This document shows positions 43,396 to 52,179 of a DNA stretch of 64,000 nucleotides, one piece after another. The position numbers and the translations under genes were made by a program. Below the pieces are notes generated by a model. The model had not been told where the DNA came from and did not search any database. It worked only from the letters and a program-made list of their open reading frames with translations. The stretch's first letter is position 1; each line of letters starts with the position of its first letter. The stretch is taken from the NCBI GenBank assembly GCA_964425215.1, contig CAYRLW010000010.1, positions 1 through 64,000 on the forward strand, written 5' to 3'. This DNA is from CAYRLW01 sp964425215. GTDB lineage: Bacteria; Spirochaetota; Spirochaetia; Treponematales; Breznakiellaceae.

Positions 43396-44409
43396 ATGGA
43401 CATACTATTTATCGGCGGCACGGGCAATCTATCCTACGATAGCTCCCTGTACGCCCTAAAGCGGGGGCAGAGGCTGGTTCACCTTAATCGGGGGAATCGG
43501 AGGGATAAACATATAGAGGGGGTGGAAACCCTGATCGCCGATGTGAACGACGAAGCGGCGGTCCGTCGGGTCCTGGGTTCCCGGAAATTTGACGCGGTGG
43601 TGGACTTTATAGCCTTTACGGCAGATCAGGTGGACCGGGATATCCGTCTTTTTAAGGACCGAACCGCCCAATACGTGTTTATTTCCAGCGCTTCGGCGTA
43701 CCGGAAACCCCCGGTCCACCACGTGATAACCGAATCGACCCCGGTGGTCAATCCGTTTTGGGACTACTCCCGGAATAAAATCGCCGCCGAACGGCTTTTG
43801 ACGGGGGTCTGGGAGCAAACGGGTTTCCCCATGACCATCGTCCGGCCCTCCCACACCTACAGTACCGGATGGATTCCCACCGCGTGGACCTCCGCCGATT
43901 TTACCGTGGCGGACCGGATGCTAAAGGGGAAAGAAGTGGTGGTTCAAGGGGATGGACAATCCCTGTGGACCCTGACCCACTCCAGGGACTTTGCCGTTGG
44001 CTTGGTGGGCCTGTTGGGAAACCCTGCGGCCATTGGCGAGGTGGTGCAAATTATGGGGGACGAGGCGTTGACCTGGGACGCGGTGCATTATACGGTGGCC
44101 CGCGCGTTGGGGGTGGAACCCAAGATCGTCCACGTCCCTTCGGACTTTATAGCCCGCGTTGATCCGGTGGTCGGTCAGGCCTTTGTGGGAGACAAGACCT
44201 ACTCGGCCCTCTTCGATTGTTCCAAACTAAAGCGGCTGGTTCCGGAATTTAGGACCACCGTATCCTTCCAGGCGGGAATGCGGGAGTCGGTGGAATGGCT
44301 TTTGGAAGACCCGTCCCGGCAAAAAATCGATACGGCTATGGATGGGGTTATCGAAAAGGTGTTGAGCGCCTGGCGGAGAGCCATGGACTGGGCCTTTAAA
44401 TTTGCCTAA
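43396..44409 (+). CDS. NAD-dependent epimerase/dehydratase family protein
   Basis: A protein of 337 residues of the extended short-chain dehydrogenase family. The Rossmann motif is MDILFIGGTGNLSYDSSLYA (GxxGxxS variant). The Ser in FISSASAY and the YxxxK site DYSRNKIAAERLL are the catalytic residues. A region WTLTHSRDFAVGLV matches sugar nucleotide binding. The substrate is unknown. GGAGGG lies 5 nt before ATG 43396. It may serve galactose or other sugar modification next to lacZ. Confidence 0.88.
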   Translation: MDILFIGGTGNLSYDSSLYALKRGQRLVHLNRGNRRDKHIEGVETLIADVNDEAAVRRVLGSRKFDAVVDFIAFTADQVDRDIRLFKDRTAQYVFISSASAYRKPPVHHVITESTPVVNPFWDYSRNKIAAERLLTGVWEQTGFPMTIVRPSHTYSTGWIPTAWTSADFTVADRMLKGKEVVVQGDGQSLWTLTHSRDFAVGLVGLLGNPAAIGEVVQIMGDEALTWDAVHYTVARALGVEPKIVHVPSDFIARVDPVVGQAFVGDKTYSALFDCSKLKRLVPEFRTTVSFQAGMRESVEWLLEDPSRQKIDTAMDGVIEKVLSAWRRAMDWAFKFA

Positions 44410-44496
44410 GTTCCCATAAAATAGGTATTTTATTACCACGGGATTCGATACAACTCAATTTTTGAGGGGATCCCCTTGTCTGTATTGGAGGTTCCT

Positions 44497-44703
44497 ATGC
44501 AAGCGAATGTGGGTTTGGTAGATCGGATTATTCGGATTGTGCTGGCGGTGGTCTTGGCCATACTGATTTTCGCGGGCCAGCTTTCTACCGTGGCGGCGGT
44601 TATTTTGGGCATCATAGCGGTTATAGCTTTGATAACCGGAGCGGTGGCCTTTTGCCCCCTCTACGTGCCCCTAAAAATTAACACGAATAAAAAAAAGGCA
44701 TAA
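44497..44703 (+). CDS. DUF2892 small inner-membrane protein
   Basis: A protein of 68 residues with two membrane helices (IIRIVLAVVLAILIFAG and VILGIIAVIALITGAV) and FCPLYVPLKINT. The NVGLVDRIIRI start, the GxxxFCPLY segment and the length match DUF2892 (YgaP C-terminal-like) proteins. The role is unknown, often linked to sulfur handling. GGAGG is well placed before ATG 44497. Confidence 0.85.
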   Translation: MQANVGLVDRIIRIVLAVVLAILIFAGQLSTVAAVILGIIAVIALITGAVAFCPLYVPLKINTNKKKA

Positions 44704-44726
44704 AACGTTTTTTCAATAAAGAACGG

Positions 44727-44764
44727 ACAAGTCCGACAAACTCCTAGGAGCATGTCGGACTTGT
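44727..44764 (+). terminator. Hairpin after the DUF2892 gene
   Basis: A perfect 12-bp stem ACAAGTCCGACA/TGTCGGACTTGT with the loop containing AACTCCTAGGAG. Shares its GTCCGACAAACTC core with 21489. No long T-run follows. Confidence 0.55.
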
Positions 44765-44784
44765 GAAATCAAGCGAAGTTCGGA

Positions 44785-44911
44785 GGGCCCTCCACGGGGG
44801 GGGCCCGTTTTTTGGGGGGCCGCGAAACCGGCGGGGCGTAAGCCCCGATGGGTTCGCGGCGGGGGGCGCGTCTGATGCCCGTCCTCCTGGGGGATTGAAA
44901 TGGCGCCCCCC
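44785..44911 (+). promoter_or_regulatory. Structured GC-rich leader upstream of the MATE gene
   Basis: First, GGGCCC stems with TTTTTT (44785-44813) form a terminator-like hairpin. Next, arms at 44819-44829 and 44851-44860 enclose a GGGGC-GTAA-GCCCC tetraloop hairpin. Then GGGGGGCGC (44861-44869) pairs with GCGCCCCCC (44903-44911). It looks like a riboswitch or attenuator but matches none I know. Confidence 0.5.
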
Positions 44912-44943
44912 CCATACGTAAGACATAAGGAAAATTAAAAAGT

Positions 44944-46332
44944 ATGAAACCCCTGGGACCCCTTAGTTTTTATCGGGAAGCCTTGGCTATCGCGCTTCCG
45001 GTGATGCTTCAACAGTTGATTATGAGTTTGGTTTCCCTGATCGATAACTTTATGGTTTCGGGTCTGGGGGACGCTAAAATGGCGGCGGTCAACGTGGCCA
45101 ACCAGATTAACTTTGTGTACCTGGTGGTTCTGTGGACCCTCTGCGGGGCCGGGGGAATTTATCTGGCCCAATTCCGGGGGGCCAAGGACCCGGAGGGGAT
45201 GCGACAGGCGTACCGGTTTAAGGCGATTTTTTCGCTTTTGTTATCGACGGGGTATTTTATACTCCTGTGGGCGATTCCGGAACAGCTTATTGCCCTGATG
45301 ACCATGGGGAACGCGGCGCAGGACGAAATTGTCTTCTACGGGGCCCGATATTTACGGCTTATTTCGTTTACCCTGTTCCCCATCGCCATTTCGACGGCCA
45401 TTGGCACGGCGTTCCGGGAGTACGCCCTGCCGCGAATTCCCCTGATGATTAGCGTGGGTGCCACGTTGATCAACACGGCGGGGAATTGGCTGTTAATCTA
45501 TGGAAACCTGGGGGTCCCGCGCTTAGAGGTGGCCGGGGCGGCCATTGCGACGATTATCGCCCGGCTCGCCGAAATGCTTTCCTTTTTGGTGTACCTGCGC
45601 CTACGGAAGATCGATTTCTACGTGCCCTTGGCTCGACTTTTCGCGGTCAACCGGAAGCTTATTCGGGAGATTTTGGGAAAGTCGGGGATGATGCTCGTCT
45701 CGGAAACTACCTGGGTGGTGTCGGAGACGGTGGTGACGGCTTTGTACAACGGGAGAGGAGGGGCGGAGGTGGTGGCTGGGATGGCCGCCGGTTGGACGAT
45801 CGCCAACGTGCTGTTCCTCGTGTTTGGGGGTATCCACTCGGCCACGGCGGTGGTGGTTGGCGGGGTGCTGGGATCGGGGAACTTGGACGAGGCCCGGCGG
45901 AGGGCCCAGTGGCTTAAGGGCGGCTCGGTGGTCTTGGGCGCCGTGGTAGCCCTGGGGGGTGTGGCTTCCACCGCGTTGATTCCCCTGGTGTTCGGAAACC
46001 TTTCTTCCGCCGCCCGGTCGGTGACCGGGGGCTTGGTGCTGGTTATTTCCGCCTACATGCCCCTGTGGGCCCTTTTAAACGCCCAATTCGCCATTTCCCG
46101 CTCCGGAGGTGATACGGCCCTGGGGATGTACGTGGACCTGTCGGTGAATACCCTGCTGTTTGTCCCCGGGGCTTTTATGCTGACCCTGGGAACGGAAATT
46201 GGGCCGGTGGTGATGTTTGCCATCGTAAAGGTTACGGATGTGGTGAAGTATCTTATTGCCCGGTGGTACCTGAAAAAGGAACGTTGGGTCAGGAACCTGG
46301 CCGCTTCGGGCTTAGGCTCTGGAGTTCCGTAA
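44944..46332 (+). CDS. MATE-family efflux transporter
   Basis: A protein of 462 residues with 12 predicted membrane helices in two homologous halves, starting with FYREALAIALPVMLQQLIMS and the MATE region SLVSLIDNFMVSGLGD. The second half begins at LIREILGKSGMMLVSETTWV. It would export drugs or metabolites using Na+ or H+. The AAGGA site is far (13 nt) from the ATG. The 3' end overlaps the converging gene by 44 bp. Confidence 0.92.
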   Translation: MKPLGPLSFYREALAIALPVMLQQLIMSLVSLIDNFMVSGLGDAKMAAVNVANQINFVYLVVLWTLCGAGGIYLAQFRGAKDPEGMRQAYRFKAIFSLLLSTGYFILLWAIPEQLIALMTMGNAAQDEIVFYGARYLRLISFTLFPIAISTAIGTAFREYALPRIPLMISVGATLINTAGNWLLIYGNLGVPRLEVAGAAIATIIARLAEMLSFLVYLRLRKIDFYVPLARLFAVNRKLIREILGKSGMMLVSETTWVVSETVVTALYNGRGGAEVVAGMAAGWTIANVLFLVFGGIHSATAVVVGGVLGSGNLDEARRRAQWLKGGSVVLGAVVALGGVASTALIPLVFGNLSSAARSVTGGLVLVISAYMPLWALLNAQFAISRSGGDTALGMYVDLSVNTLLFVPGAFMLTLGTEIGPVVMFAIVKVTDVVKYLIARWYLKKERWVRNLAASGLGSGVP

Positions 46333-47311
46333 GGTCCCCCACGGCCTCCAGGCTCGCGCTGGAGGTGGAATAGTCAAAAATAGGTTCATCGACCCGATGG
46401 AACCGGTTTTTTAACACCACCCGAACCCAGGAAAGGGCGTTTTCGTCCACCGTTTTATCCATACGACCCCCGTGGAAAAGCCGAAGGGTTCCCGCCCCGT
46501 GACGCCGGGCCAGGACTTCCAGTTTAAACTGGGGAGATCGGAAAAACAGCCGCAGGGTGGATCCTTCGGTTTCCAATAATTCTAGGTGTCCCCCCGCGAT
46601 GCTGGTAAACCGGTACTCCTTCCCGCCGCTCCGCAGTACGACGATACAGCCGTTATAGGGGCCCCGGGAACCGGGGATTCGAGCGATGCGGAGGTAGAAG
46701 GCGGTTCCTTTTTTTGCCAGGGGGAAATCCTGGGACTGGATCCAGATCCAGGAGGAGGGCATGGAACGGCCCCAGTGTTTTTCGATGAACCCCGAAGCGC
46801 CGGTAAAGTCCACGGGACGTTTCAGTTCCCCCTGTCCGGCGACTTCATGGGTAAGGCTGACAATTTCATGCCCCCAGGGGGCTTTGATCAAGGGTCCCAG
46901 GGGGCCAAACATGCTGGTAATGAGCGGCCTGGAGGAAAAGGGCCGGGGGCTTTGGAAGGAGAGGTCGAAACGGAGGGGAAATCGATCGTCCGGGGCCTGG
47001 AGGTGGATCCCCGAAAGGGAAAACACGTTGGGCCCGATGGAAAGGGAAAAGGGGTTTTCGCGGTAGGTAAACTCGGAAAGGGGAAACCGGAGGTACCGAT
47101 TTTCGGCGGACCGGGTATCGACGATTTGGATGAACGCGTGGCTGTCCGAGCTGTTCTGGAGCCGGCCGGGGAGGATGATGAGGGACCCTTGGCCCGGGTG
47201 TCCCGAGACCTGAAAACGGGTGGTTTGCTTGAAATACCAGAATTCGTAGGTGGGTAGGCCGTTCTCCGTATTGTGACCGGCCGCTGGGCTGTGGCGGAAG
47301 AAAAACCCCAT
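46289..47311 (-). CDS. Tocopherol-cyclase-like (CrtC/TOCC superfamily) protein
   Basis: A protein of 340 residues. LPTYEFWYFKQTTRFQVSG at the start and FTGASGFIEKHWGRSMPSS with WIWIQSQDFP are typical of the tocopherol-cyclase-like family found in bacteria that make no tocopherol. A lipid-binding role in the envelope is inferred. There is no clear signal peptide. I chose ATG 47311; TTG 47347 is possible. The start lacks an SD. Confidence 0.7.
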   Translation of the reverse strand: MGFFFRHSPAAGHNTENGLPTYEFWYFKQTTRFQVSGHPGQGSLIILPGRLQNSSDSHAFIQIVDTRSAENRYLRFPLSEFTYRENPFSLSIGPNVFSLSGIHLQAPDDRFPLRFDLSFQSPRPFSSRPLITSMFGPLGPLIKAPWGHEIVSLTHEVAGQGELKRPVDFTGASGFIEKHWGRSMPSSWIWIQSQDFPLAKKGTAFYLRIARIPGSRGPYNGCIVVLRSGGKEYRFTSIAGGHLELLETEGSTLRLFFRSPQFKLEVLARRHGAGTLRLFHGGRMDKTVDENALSWVRVVLKNRFHRVDEPIFDYSTSSASLEAVGDLTELQSLSPKRPGS

Positions 47312-47467
47312 GGGATTAAGTGTCGTCGATTGGAGCCGGGGAATCAAGACGCGGAATCGAGACGCGGAATCCAGACGGGAAAGGGCCCTAACCCTTGCCC
47401 AAGAGCTTGGAAGCCCGTTATTATACGGGGGTATAACCTCTTACGCTTAGTCAAGGAGCCTTGCGAA

Positions 47468-49915
47468 ATGGCCAAATATCCGTTTAAAGAAATCGAAGCA
47501 AAGTGGCAAAAATATTGGGAAACCCATAAGACCTTTCGGGCCCTGGAGGACCCGGCGTTTCCCAAGGAAAAGCGCCGGTACATTTTGGATATGTTTCCCT
47601 ACCCGTCGGCCCAGGGCTTGCACGTGGGGCATCCGGAGGGGTACACGGCCACGGATATTTACTGCCGTTACCTGAGGATGAACGGGTATAACGTTCTGCA
47701 TCCCATGGGGTTTGACGCTTTTGGTCTGCCGGCGGAAAATTATGCCATAAAAACCGGTACCCATCCGGCGACTACCACCCGGGCGAATATCGATAAGTTT
47801 CGATCCCAGATAAAGGCCCTGGGTTTTTCCTACGATTGGGACCGGGAAGTTTCGACCTGCGACGAGGATTACTACAAATGGACCCAGTGGATTTTTTTAA
47901 AACTCTTTGAAAAGGGTTTAGCCTACGAGGCGGAAACCCCGATTAACTGGTGTCCCTCCTGTAAGACCGGCTTGGCAAACGAGGAGGTTAAGGACGGCCT
48001 CTGCGACCGTTGCGGCACCAAGGTGACCCGCCGCCGGATACGCCAGTGGATTTTAAAAATTACCGCCTACGCGGAGCGGCTTCTGGAGGATCTGGAGGGT
48101 TTGGATTGGCCTGAGCCGGTTAAGCTGATGCAGAGAAACTGGATAGGCCGGTCCGAAGGGGCCAACGTGGTGTTCAAAATCGATGGGCACCGGGATAGCT
48201 TGGAAATTTACACCACCCGGCCGGATACCCTCTTTGGGGCCACCTACATGGTTCTGGCTCCGGAGCACCCTCTGGTGGATGTTATTACCACCGACGCCCA
48301 AAAAGCGGCGGTCCACGGTTATGTGGATTCGGCGGCGAAAAAGAGCGACCTGGAACGGACGGACCTGGCGAAGGAAAAAACGGGGGTCTTTACGGGAGCC
48401 TACGCGATAAACCCGGTGAACGGAAAGCGGATTCCCATTTGGATCGCCGATTATGTTTTGATATCCTACGGTACGGGGGCTATTATGGCCGTTCCCGCCC
48501 ACGATGAACGGGACTGGGACTTTGCCAAGGCCTTTAAGCTCCCCATAATTCAGGTCGTGGCCCCGGAAAAACCTCTCCCCGGGGGCGATTATTCCCAGGA
48601 GCCCGCTGAATGTACCGCCGCAGACGGTTGGGCGGTCAATTCGGGGCCCTTTGACGGACTTTCCACGGAGGAGTGCAAGAAAAAGATCACCCTCTGGCTG
48701 GAAGAAAAGGGCATTGGCAAAAAAGCGGTGAACTATAAACTCCGGGATTGGATTTTTAGCCGACAGCGCTACTGGGGTGAACCGATCCCCGTGGTACATT
48801 GCGATACATGCGGAATCGTTCCCCTGCGGGAGGATCAATTACCCCTTAAACTGCCGGATGTGCGAACCTACGCTCCCACGGGAACCGGAGAGTCTCCCCT
48901 GGCGGGGATTACCGACTGGGTGCAAACCACCTGTCCCGTCTGCGGGGGGCCGGCCAAACGGGAGACCAATACCATGCCCCAGTGGGCCGGTTCGTGCTGG
49001 TACTACCTGCGGTATTTGGACCCTAAAAACGAAAAAGCCTTCGCTTCCAAAGAAGCCATAGAGTACTGGATGCCCGTGGACCTGTACGTGGGGGGCACGG
49101 AGCACGCGGTGCTTCACCTGCTGTACAGCCGGTTCTGGCATAAGGTCCTCTACGATTTGGGCCTGGTAAACACGAAGGAACCCTTTCAACGGTTGGTGAA
49201 CCAGGGGATGATTTTGGGGGAGGATGGGCAAAAGATGTCCAAAAGCCGGGGCAACGTGATAAACCCCGACGACATTATTTCCGAATACGGTTCCGATTCC
49301 ATGCGGGTGTACGAAATGTTCATGGGGCCCCTGGAAGTTTCCAAGCCCTGGGCCACCGCCGGTCTGGTGGGGGTATCCCGGCTTTTAGAACGGCTTTGGG
49401 CTATCGGCGAGAAACCGGTTCTGGAGACCCCCGCGCCGGACACGGATTACGCTCCCCTGGTAAGATTGCTCCATAAAACGATTAAAAAGGTTTCTGGCGA
49501 TACGGCAACCTTGAATTTTAACACCGCCATCAGCGCTATGATGGTCTATTCTTCCGAATTGGCCAAGTTGGAAGCGGTTCCCCGCAGTCTTTGGGAACCC
49601 CTGGTTCTGATGATGGGACCCTACGCACCCCACCTGGCGGAGGAACTATGGGAAAAATTGGGCCATCGGGAATCCTTGTCCAAGGCTTCCTGGCCTCTGC
49701 ACGACGAAACCCTGGCGGCGGACGATACGGTAACCATCGTCGTCCAGGTGAACGGAAAAATTCGGGATAAGTTTACCGTCCCCGCCCATACGCCCAAGGA
49801 AGACTTGGAAAAACGGGCCCTATCGTCGGAGGGACTTCAGCGGTGGCTTCAGGGCGTTTCGATCCAGAAAGTGATCGTGGTGCCGGACAAGCTGGTAAAC
49901 GTGGTGGTGAAATAG
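47468..49915 (+). CDS. leuS: Leucyl-tRNA synthetase
   Basis: A protein of 815 residues with HIGH (YPSAQGLHVGHPEGY) and KMSKS (GQKMSKSRG) motifs. Zinc-type Cys residues are in NWCPSCKTGL and CDRCG. The editing domain is present (TTRPDTLFGATYMV, GTGAIMAVPAHDERD). It charges tRNA-Leu. Length and order are standard for the bacterial enzyme. AAGGAG precedes ATG 47468 by 9 nt; there is no T-box-like leader visible. Confidence 0.97.
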   Translation: MAKYPFKEIEAKWQKYWETHKTFRALEDPAFPKEKRRYILDMFPYPSAQGLHVGHPEGYTATDIYCRYLRMNGYNVLHPMGFDAFGLPAENYAIKTGTHPATTTRANIDKFRSQIKALGFSYDWDREVSTCDEDYYKWTQWIFLKLFEKGLAYEAETPINWCPSCKTGLANEEVKDGLCDRCGTKVTRRRIRQWILKITAYAERLLEDLEGLDWPEPVKLMQRNWIGRSEGANVVFKIDGHRDSLEIYTTRPDTLFGATYMVLAPEHPLVDVITTDAQKAAVHGYVDSAAKKSDLERTDLAKEKTGVFTGAYAINPVNGKRIPIWIADYVLISYGTGAIMAVPAHDERDWDFAKAFKLPIIQVVAPEKPLPGGDYSQEPAECTAADGWAVNSGPFDGLSTEECKKKITLWLEEKGIGKKAVNYKLRDWIFSRQRYWGEPIPVVHCDTCGIVPLREDQLPLKLPDVRTYAPTGTGESPLAGITDWVQTTCPVCGGPAKRETNTMPQWAGSCWYYLRYLDPKNEKAFASKEAIEYWMPVDLYVGGTEHAVLHLLYSRFWHKVLYDLGLVNTKEPFQRLVNQGMILGEDGQKMSKSRGNVINPDDIISEYGSDSMRVYEMFMGPLEVSKPWATAGLVGVSRLLERLWAIGEKPVLETPAPDTDYAPLVRLLHKTIKKVSGDTATLNFNTAISAMMVYSSELAKLEAVPRSLWEPLVLMMGPYAPHLAEELWEKLGHRESLSKASWPLHDETLAADDTVTIVVQVNGKIRDKFTVPAHTPKEDLEKRALSSEGLQRWLQGVSIQKVIVVPDKLVNVVVK

Positions 49916-49939
49916 GCCCCCGACCCGGTTTGCGGGGGG

Positions 49940-50467
49940 TTAAGCCGAGGGGCGCCCCCCGGGAAGGCCCAATCCAGCCAGGTCGTCCCTAAGTTTTTGG
50001 ATTTTTTCCAGGTTTCTGCCCTTTACCGTCTCTACCACCAAGCGGCCTCCGTTGGCCAGGTACAGCACCAGGCTATAGTAGGCCCTCCGCTCGTGATTGG
50101 AAGTTCCCGGACCCGTGTCTTCGACGGCCCCGGGAATTTTTCCCTTTACAAACCGTTCTACGGCCAGGGCTTCTACCTGATTAAAGGGTACTCGAACCCG
50201 ACGGGCTAAAAAGACCAGACCAAAGCGAAACTGTACCGTTGTACGGGGCCGGTCGAAGGTCCACCGTTCCTCGTAGAGGGCCCCCAAGAGGGCGATGAGA
50301 AGGGCCACCAGCAGGCCGGGACTGAATCCCTTGCCCGTTTCGGGGGTAAGGGTCGCGGAGGCGAAGAGGATTACCGCCAGGGCTACCATCCCCAGCCGAA
50401 GAAGCAGGGGGACCGAAATGACGATGGACCCATCGGCCTTCTTAGTGGAAACCAGCGTAAAACCCAT
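49940..50467 (-). CDS. Predicted membrane protein of unknown function
   Basis: A protein of 175 residues with two membrane segments (LLLRLGMVALAVILFASA, SPGLLVALLIALLGALY), followed by a soluble PH-like domain (FRFGLVFLARRVRVPFNQVE, YYSLVLYLANGGRLVVETV). The start ATG 50467 shares one base with the upstream HAD stop (TGATG). Not recognised as a named family. Confidence 0.72.
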   Translation of the reverse strand: MGFTLVSTKKADGSIVISVPLLLRLGMVALAVILFASATLTPETGKGFSPGLLVALLIALLGALYEERWTFDRPRTTVQFRFGLVFLARRVRVPFNQVEALAVERFVKGKIPGAVEDTGPGTSNHERRAYYSLVLYLANGGRLVVETVKGRNLEKIQKLRDDLAGLGLPGGRPSA

Positions 50468-51102
50468 CAAACTCCCCCTATGTAACGGGAAAGTTCGGTC
50501 AACTTCCGAATCCGAGAATGGGGGAAATCGGTCCACCGGTCCCGTTCGTCCAGCAAAACCCCCCGGCCGCCTATGTGGATAAAGCCTTCCACGTAGGAGG
50601 GAAAATCGTCCACGAACAGCACTTCCTGGGGAGGCAGTCCAAGGACCTCCAAGGGACGGCGGAAGGCCTCTTGCCGGGGCTTTCCTTTAAGTCCGTTCCA
50701 CCGAATGTCGAAAATATGGGTGAACAGGTTTTCCATTTCCAATTTGCGGAGGATCCGTTGGGCGTGTTCCATGGGCGAATTGGTTAGAATGGCCGAAGGT
50801 ACGGGCAGGTTTTGGATAAAGGTTCGGATCTCCGGGCTTGGTTGCAGGGTATCCGCCTCCCCTTCGGGGTGGATTACCGAGTAGTAGGCTTCGATGTCCG
50901 TAAGCCCCTCCTCGGCCATGAGCCATTCCAGGGTGGTCCCGTAGAGGTGGATCCGGTCTTGCCGCCGTTGGCGGGCTTCCTCTACCGTACAGCCAAGGAA
51001 ACGGGCGGTGAACTCCTGGATCCGCTGGGAAACCTGCTCTTCCAGGCCAAAACTGCTCGGATAAAGGGTGTTATCTAAATCAAAGAGAATGTATCGAATC
51101 AT
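50467..51102 (-). CDS. HAD-family hydrolase, pyrimidine 5'-nucleotidase-like
   Basis: A protein of 211 residues: RYILFDLDNTLYPSSFGLE holds the two catalytic Asp residues, AILTNSPMEHA motif II and EVLFVDDFPSYVEG motif IV. The DNTLYP form is typical of pyrimidine 5'-nucleotidase (SDT1-like). It likely dephosphorylates UMP/CMP or a similar substrate. It precedes the membrane protein with a one-base overlap. The start is 27 bp from the divergent dehydrogenase. Confidence 0.87.
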   Translation of the reverse strand: MIRYILFDLDNTLYPSSFGLEEQVSQRIQEFTARFLGCTVEEARQRRQDRIHLYGTTLEWLMAEEGLTDIEAYYSVIHPEGEADTLQPSPEIRTFIQNLPVPSAILTNSPMEHAQRILRKLEMENLFTHIFDIRWNGLKGKPRQEAFRRPLEVLGLPPQEVLFVDDFPSYVEGFIHIGGRGVLLDERDRWTDFPHSRIRKLTELSRYIGGV

Positions 51103-51129
51103 GGACCTAATACTACCAAAGAGGAGCCT

Positions 51130-52083
51130 ATGCGCATAGTCATAACCGACGACCGTTTTGGATGGATCGACGAAGAAAAAATTGCCCTGGCCGGATTTCC
51201 GGCGGAACTGATCGTGGCCCAGTGCCGGACCGAGGCGGAGGTTCTAAAGGCCTGCGCCGACGCGGACGCTATTTTGTTAAACCAGGCTCCCATGGGGAGA
51301 GGGGTTATCGAGGGGCTAAAGCGGTGTAAGGTTATATCCCGATACGGGATAGGCTACGATAACGTGGACGTTCAAGCGGCCACGGAACGGGGAATATGGG
51401 TTACCAACGTGCCCGGCTACTGTACCGAAGAGGTGGCCGAACACGCCCTGGGCCTGCTGTTAAGCGCCGTCCGGCGGATTCCCGTTAAAGACCGGGGGGT
51501 CCGGGGGGGCGCTTGGAACCTTAACCAGCCTATCCGCCGAATGTCCGGCCGGGTGCTGGGGATCGTGGGCTTTGGGGCCACCGGTCGGGCGTTTTGGGAA
51601 AAGGTCCAGGGGTTTGGGTTTAGTCGAATTTTGGTGAACGATCCCCACGGTGCGGAAAAGTTACTGCCCGGTATGTTTGCCCAGGGGGCCAGCTTTGACG
51701 AGGTGGTGGAACAGTCGGACTTTATATCCCTCCACGTTCCCCTGCGGAAAGAAACGAGGCATCTGATCAACGGAGAGGTTCTGGGCCGGATGAAGCGGGA
51801 CGCCATACTGATCAACGTTTCCCGGGGCCCGGTGATAGACGAGGCCGCTTTGGTGGAAGCCCTGCGGGCAGGCAGGATCGGCGCGGCGGCCCTGGACGTG
51901 TTTGAACGGGAACCCTTGGATAGGGATAATCCCCTGTTATCGATGGATAACGTGATCCTGACGGATCACAGCGCCTACTACAGCCAGGAAGCGGTTTCCC
52001 TGCTTAAAAGCCGGGCCGCGGTAAACGCCCGGGACGTCCTAGAGGGTCGGCGCCCCCGAACTCCGGTGAACGAAGTCTCCTGA
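51130..52083 (+). CDS. D-isomer-specific 2-hydroxyacid dehydrogenase
   Basis: A protein of 317 residues. The nucleotide-binding motif is VLGIVGFGATGRAFWEKVQG; the Arg (NVSRGPVIDEAAL), Glu (DVFEREP) and His (LTDHSAYYS) follow in the order of the family. The substrate could be phosphoglycerate-like or D-2-hydroxyacids. C-type phosphoglycerate dehydrogenases look similar, but there is no ACT domain. The last residues, ending VNEVS, fall inside the 55-bp tandem duplicate. Confidence 0.88.
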   Translation: MRIVITDDRFGWIDEEKIALAGFPAELIVAQCRTEAEVLKACADADAILLNQAPMGRGVIEGLKRCKVISRYGIGYDNVDVQAATERGIWVTNVPGYCTEEVAEHALGLLLSAVRRIPVKDRGVRGGAWNLNQPIRRMSGRVLGIVGFGATGRAFWEKVQGFGFSRILVNDPHGAEKLLPGMFAQGASFDEVVEQSDFISLHVPLRKETRHLINGEVLGRMKRDAILINVSRGPVIDEAALVEALRAGRIGAAALDVFEREPLDRDNPLLSMDNVILTDHSAYYSQEAVSLLKSRAAVNARDVLEGRRPRTPVNEVS

Positions 52084-52158
52084 TCGCCGACCCTCCGAGG
52101 GCCGGCGCCCCCGAACTCCGGTGAACGAAGTCTCCTGATCGCCGACCCTCCGAGGGCC
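52049..52158 (+). repeat. Exact 55-bp tandem duplication
   Basis: 52049-52103 and 52104-52158 are identical. The first copy holds the 3' end and stop of the dehydrogenase. The length equals the duplicated contig end at trpCF, which suggests a common assembly cause. Confidence 0.95.
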
Positions 52159-52179
52159 GGATTCCCGGACGAAGGGCCC

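Noticed and set aside
44785..44911. A guanidine or other named riboswitch
   Set aside because: I could not match conserved loop sequences of any known class, so it is only called a structured leader.
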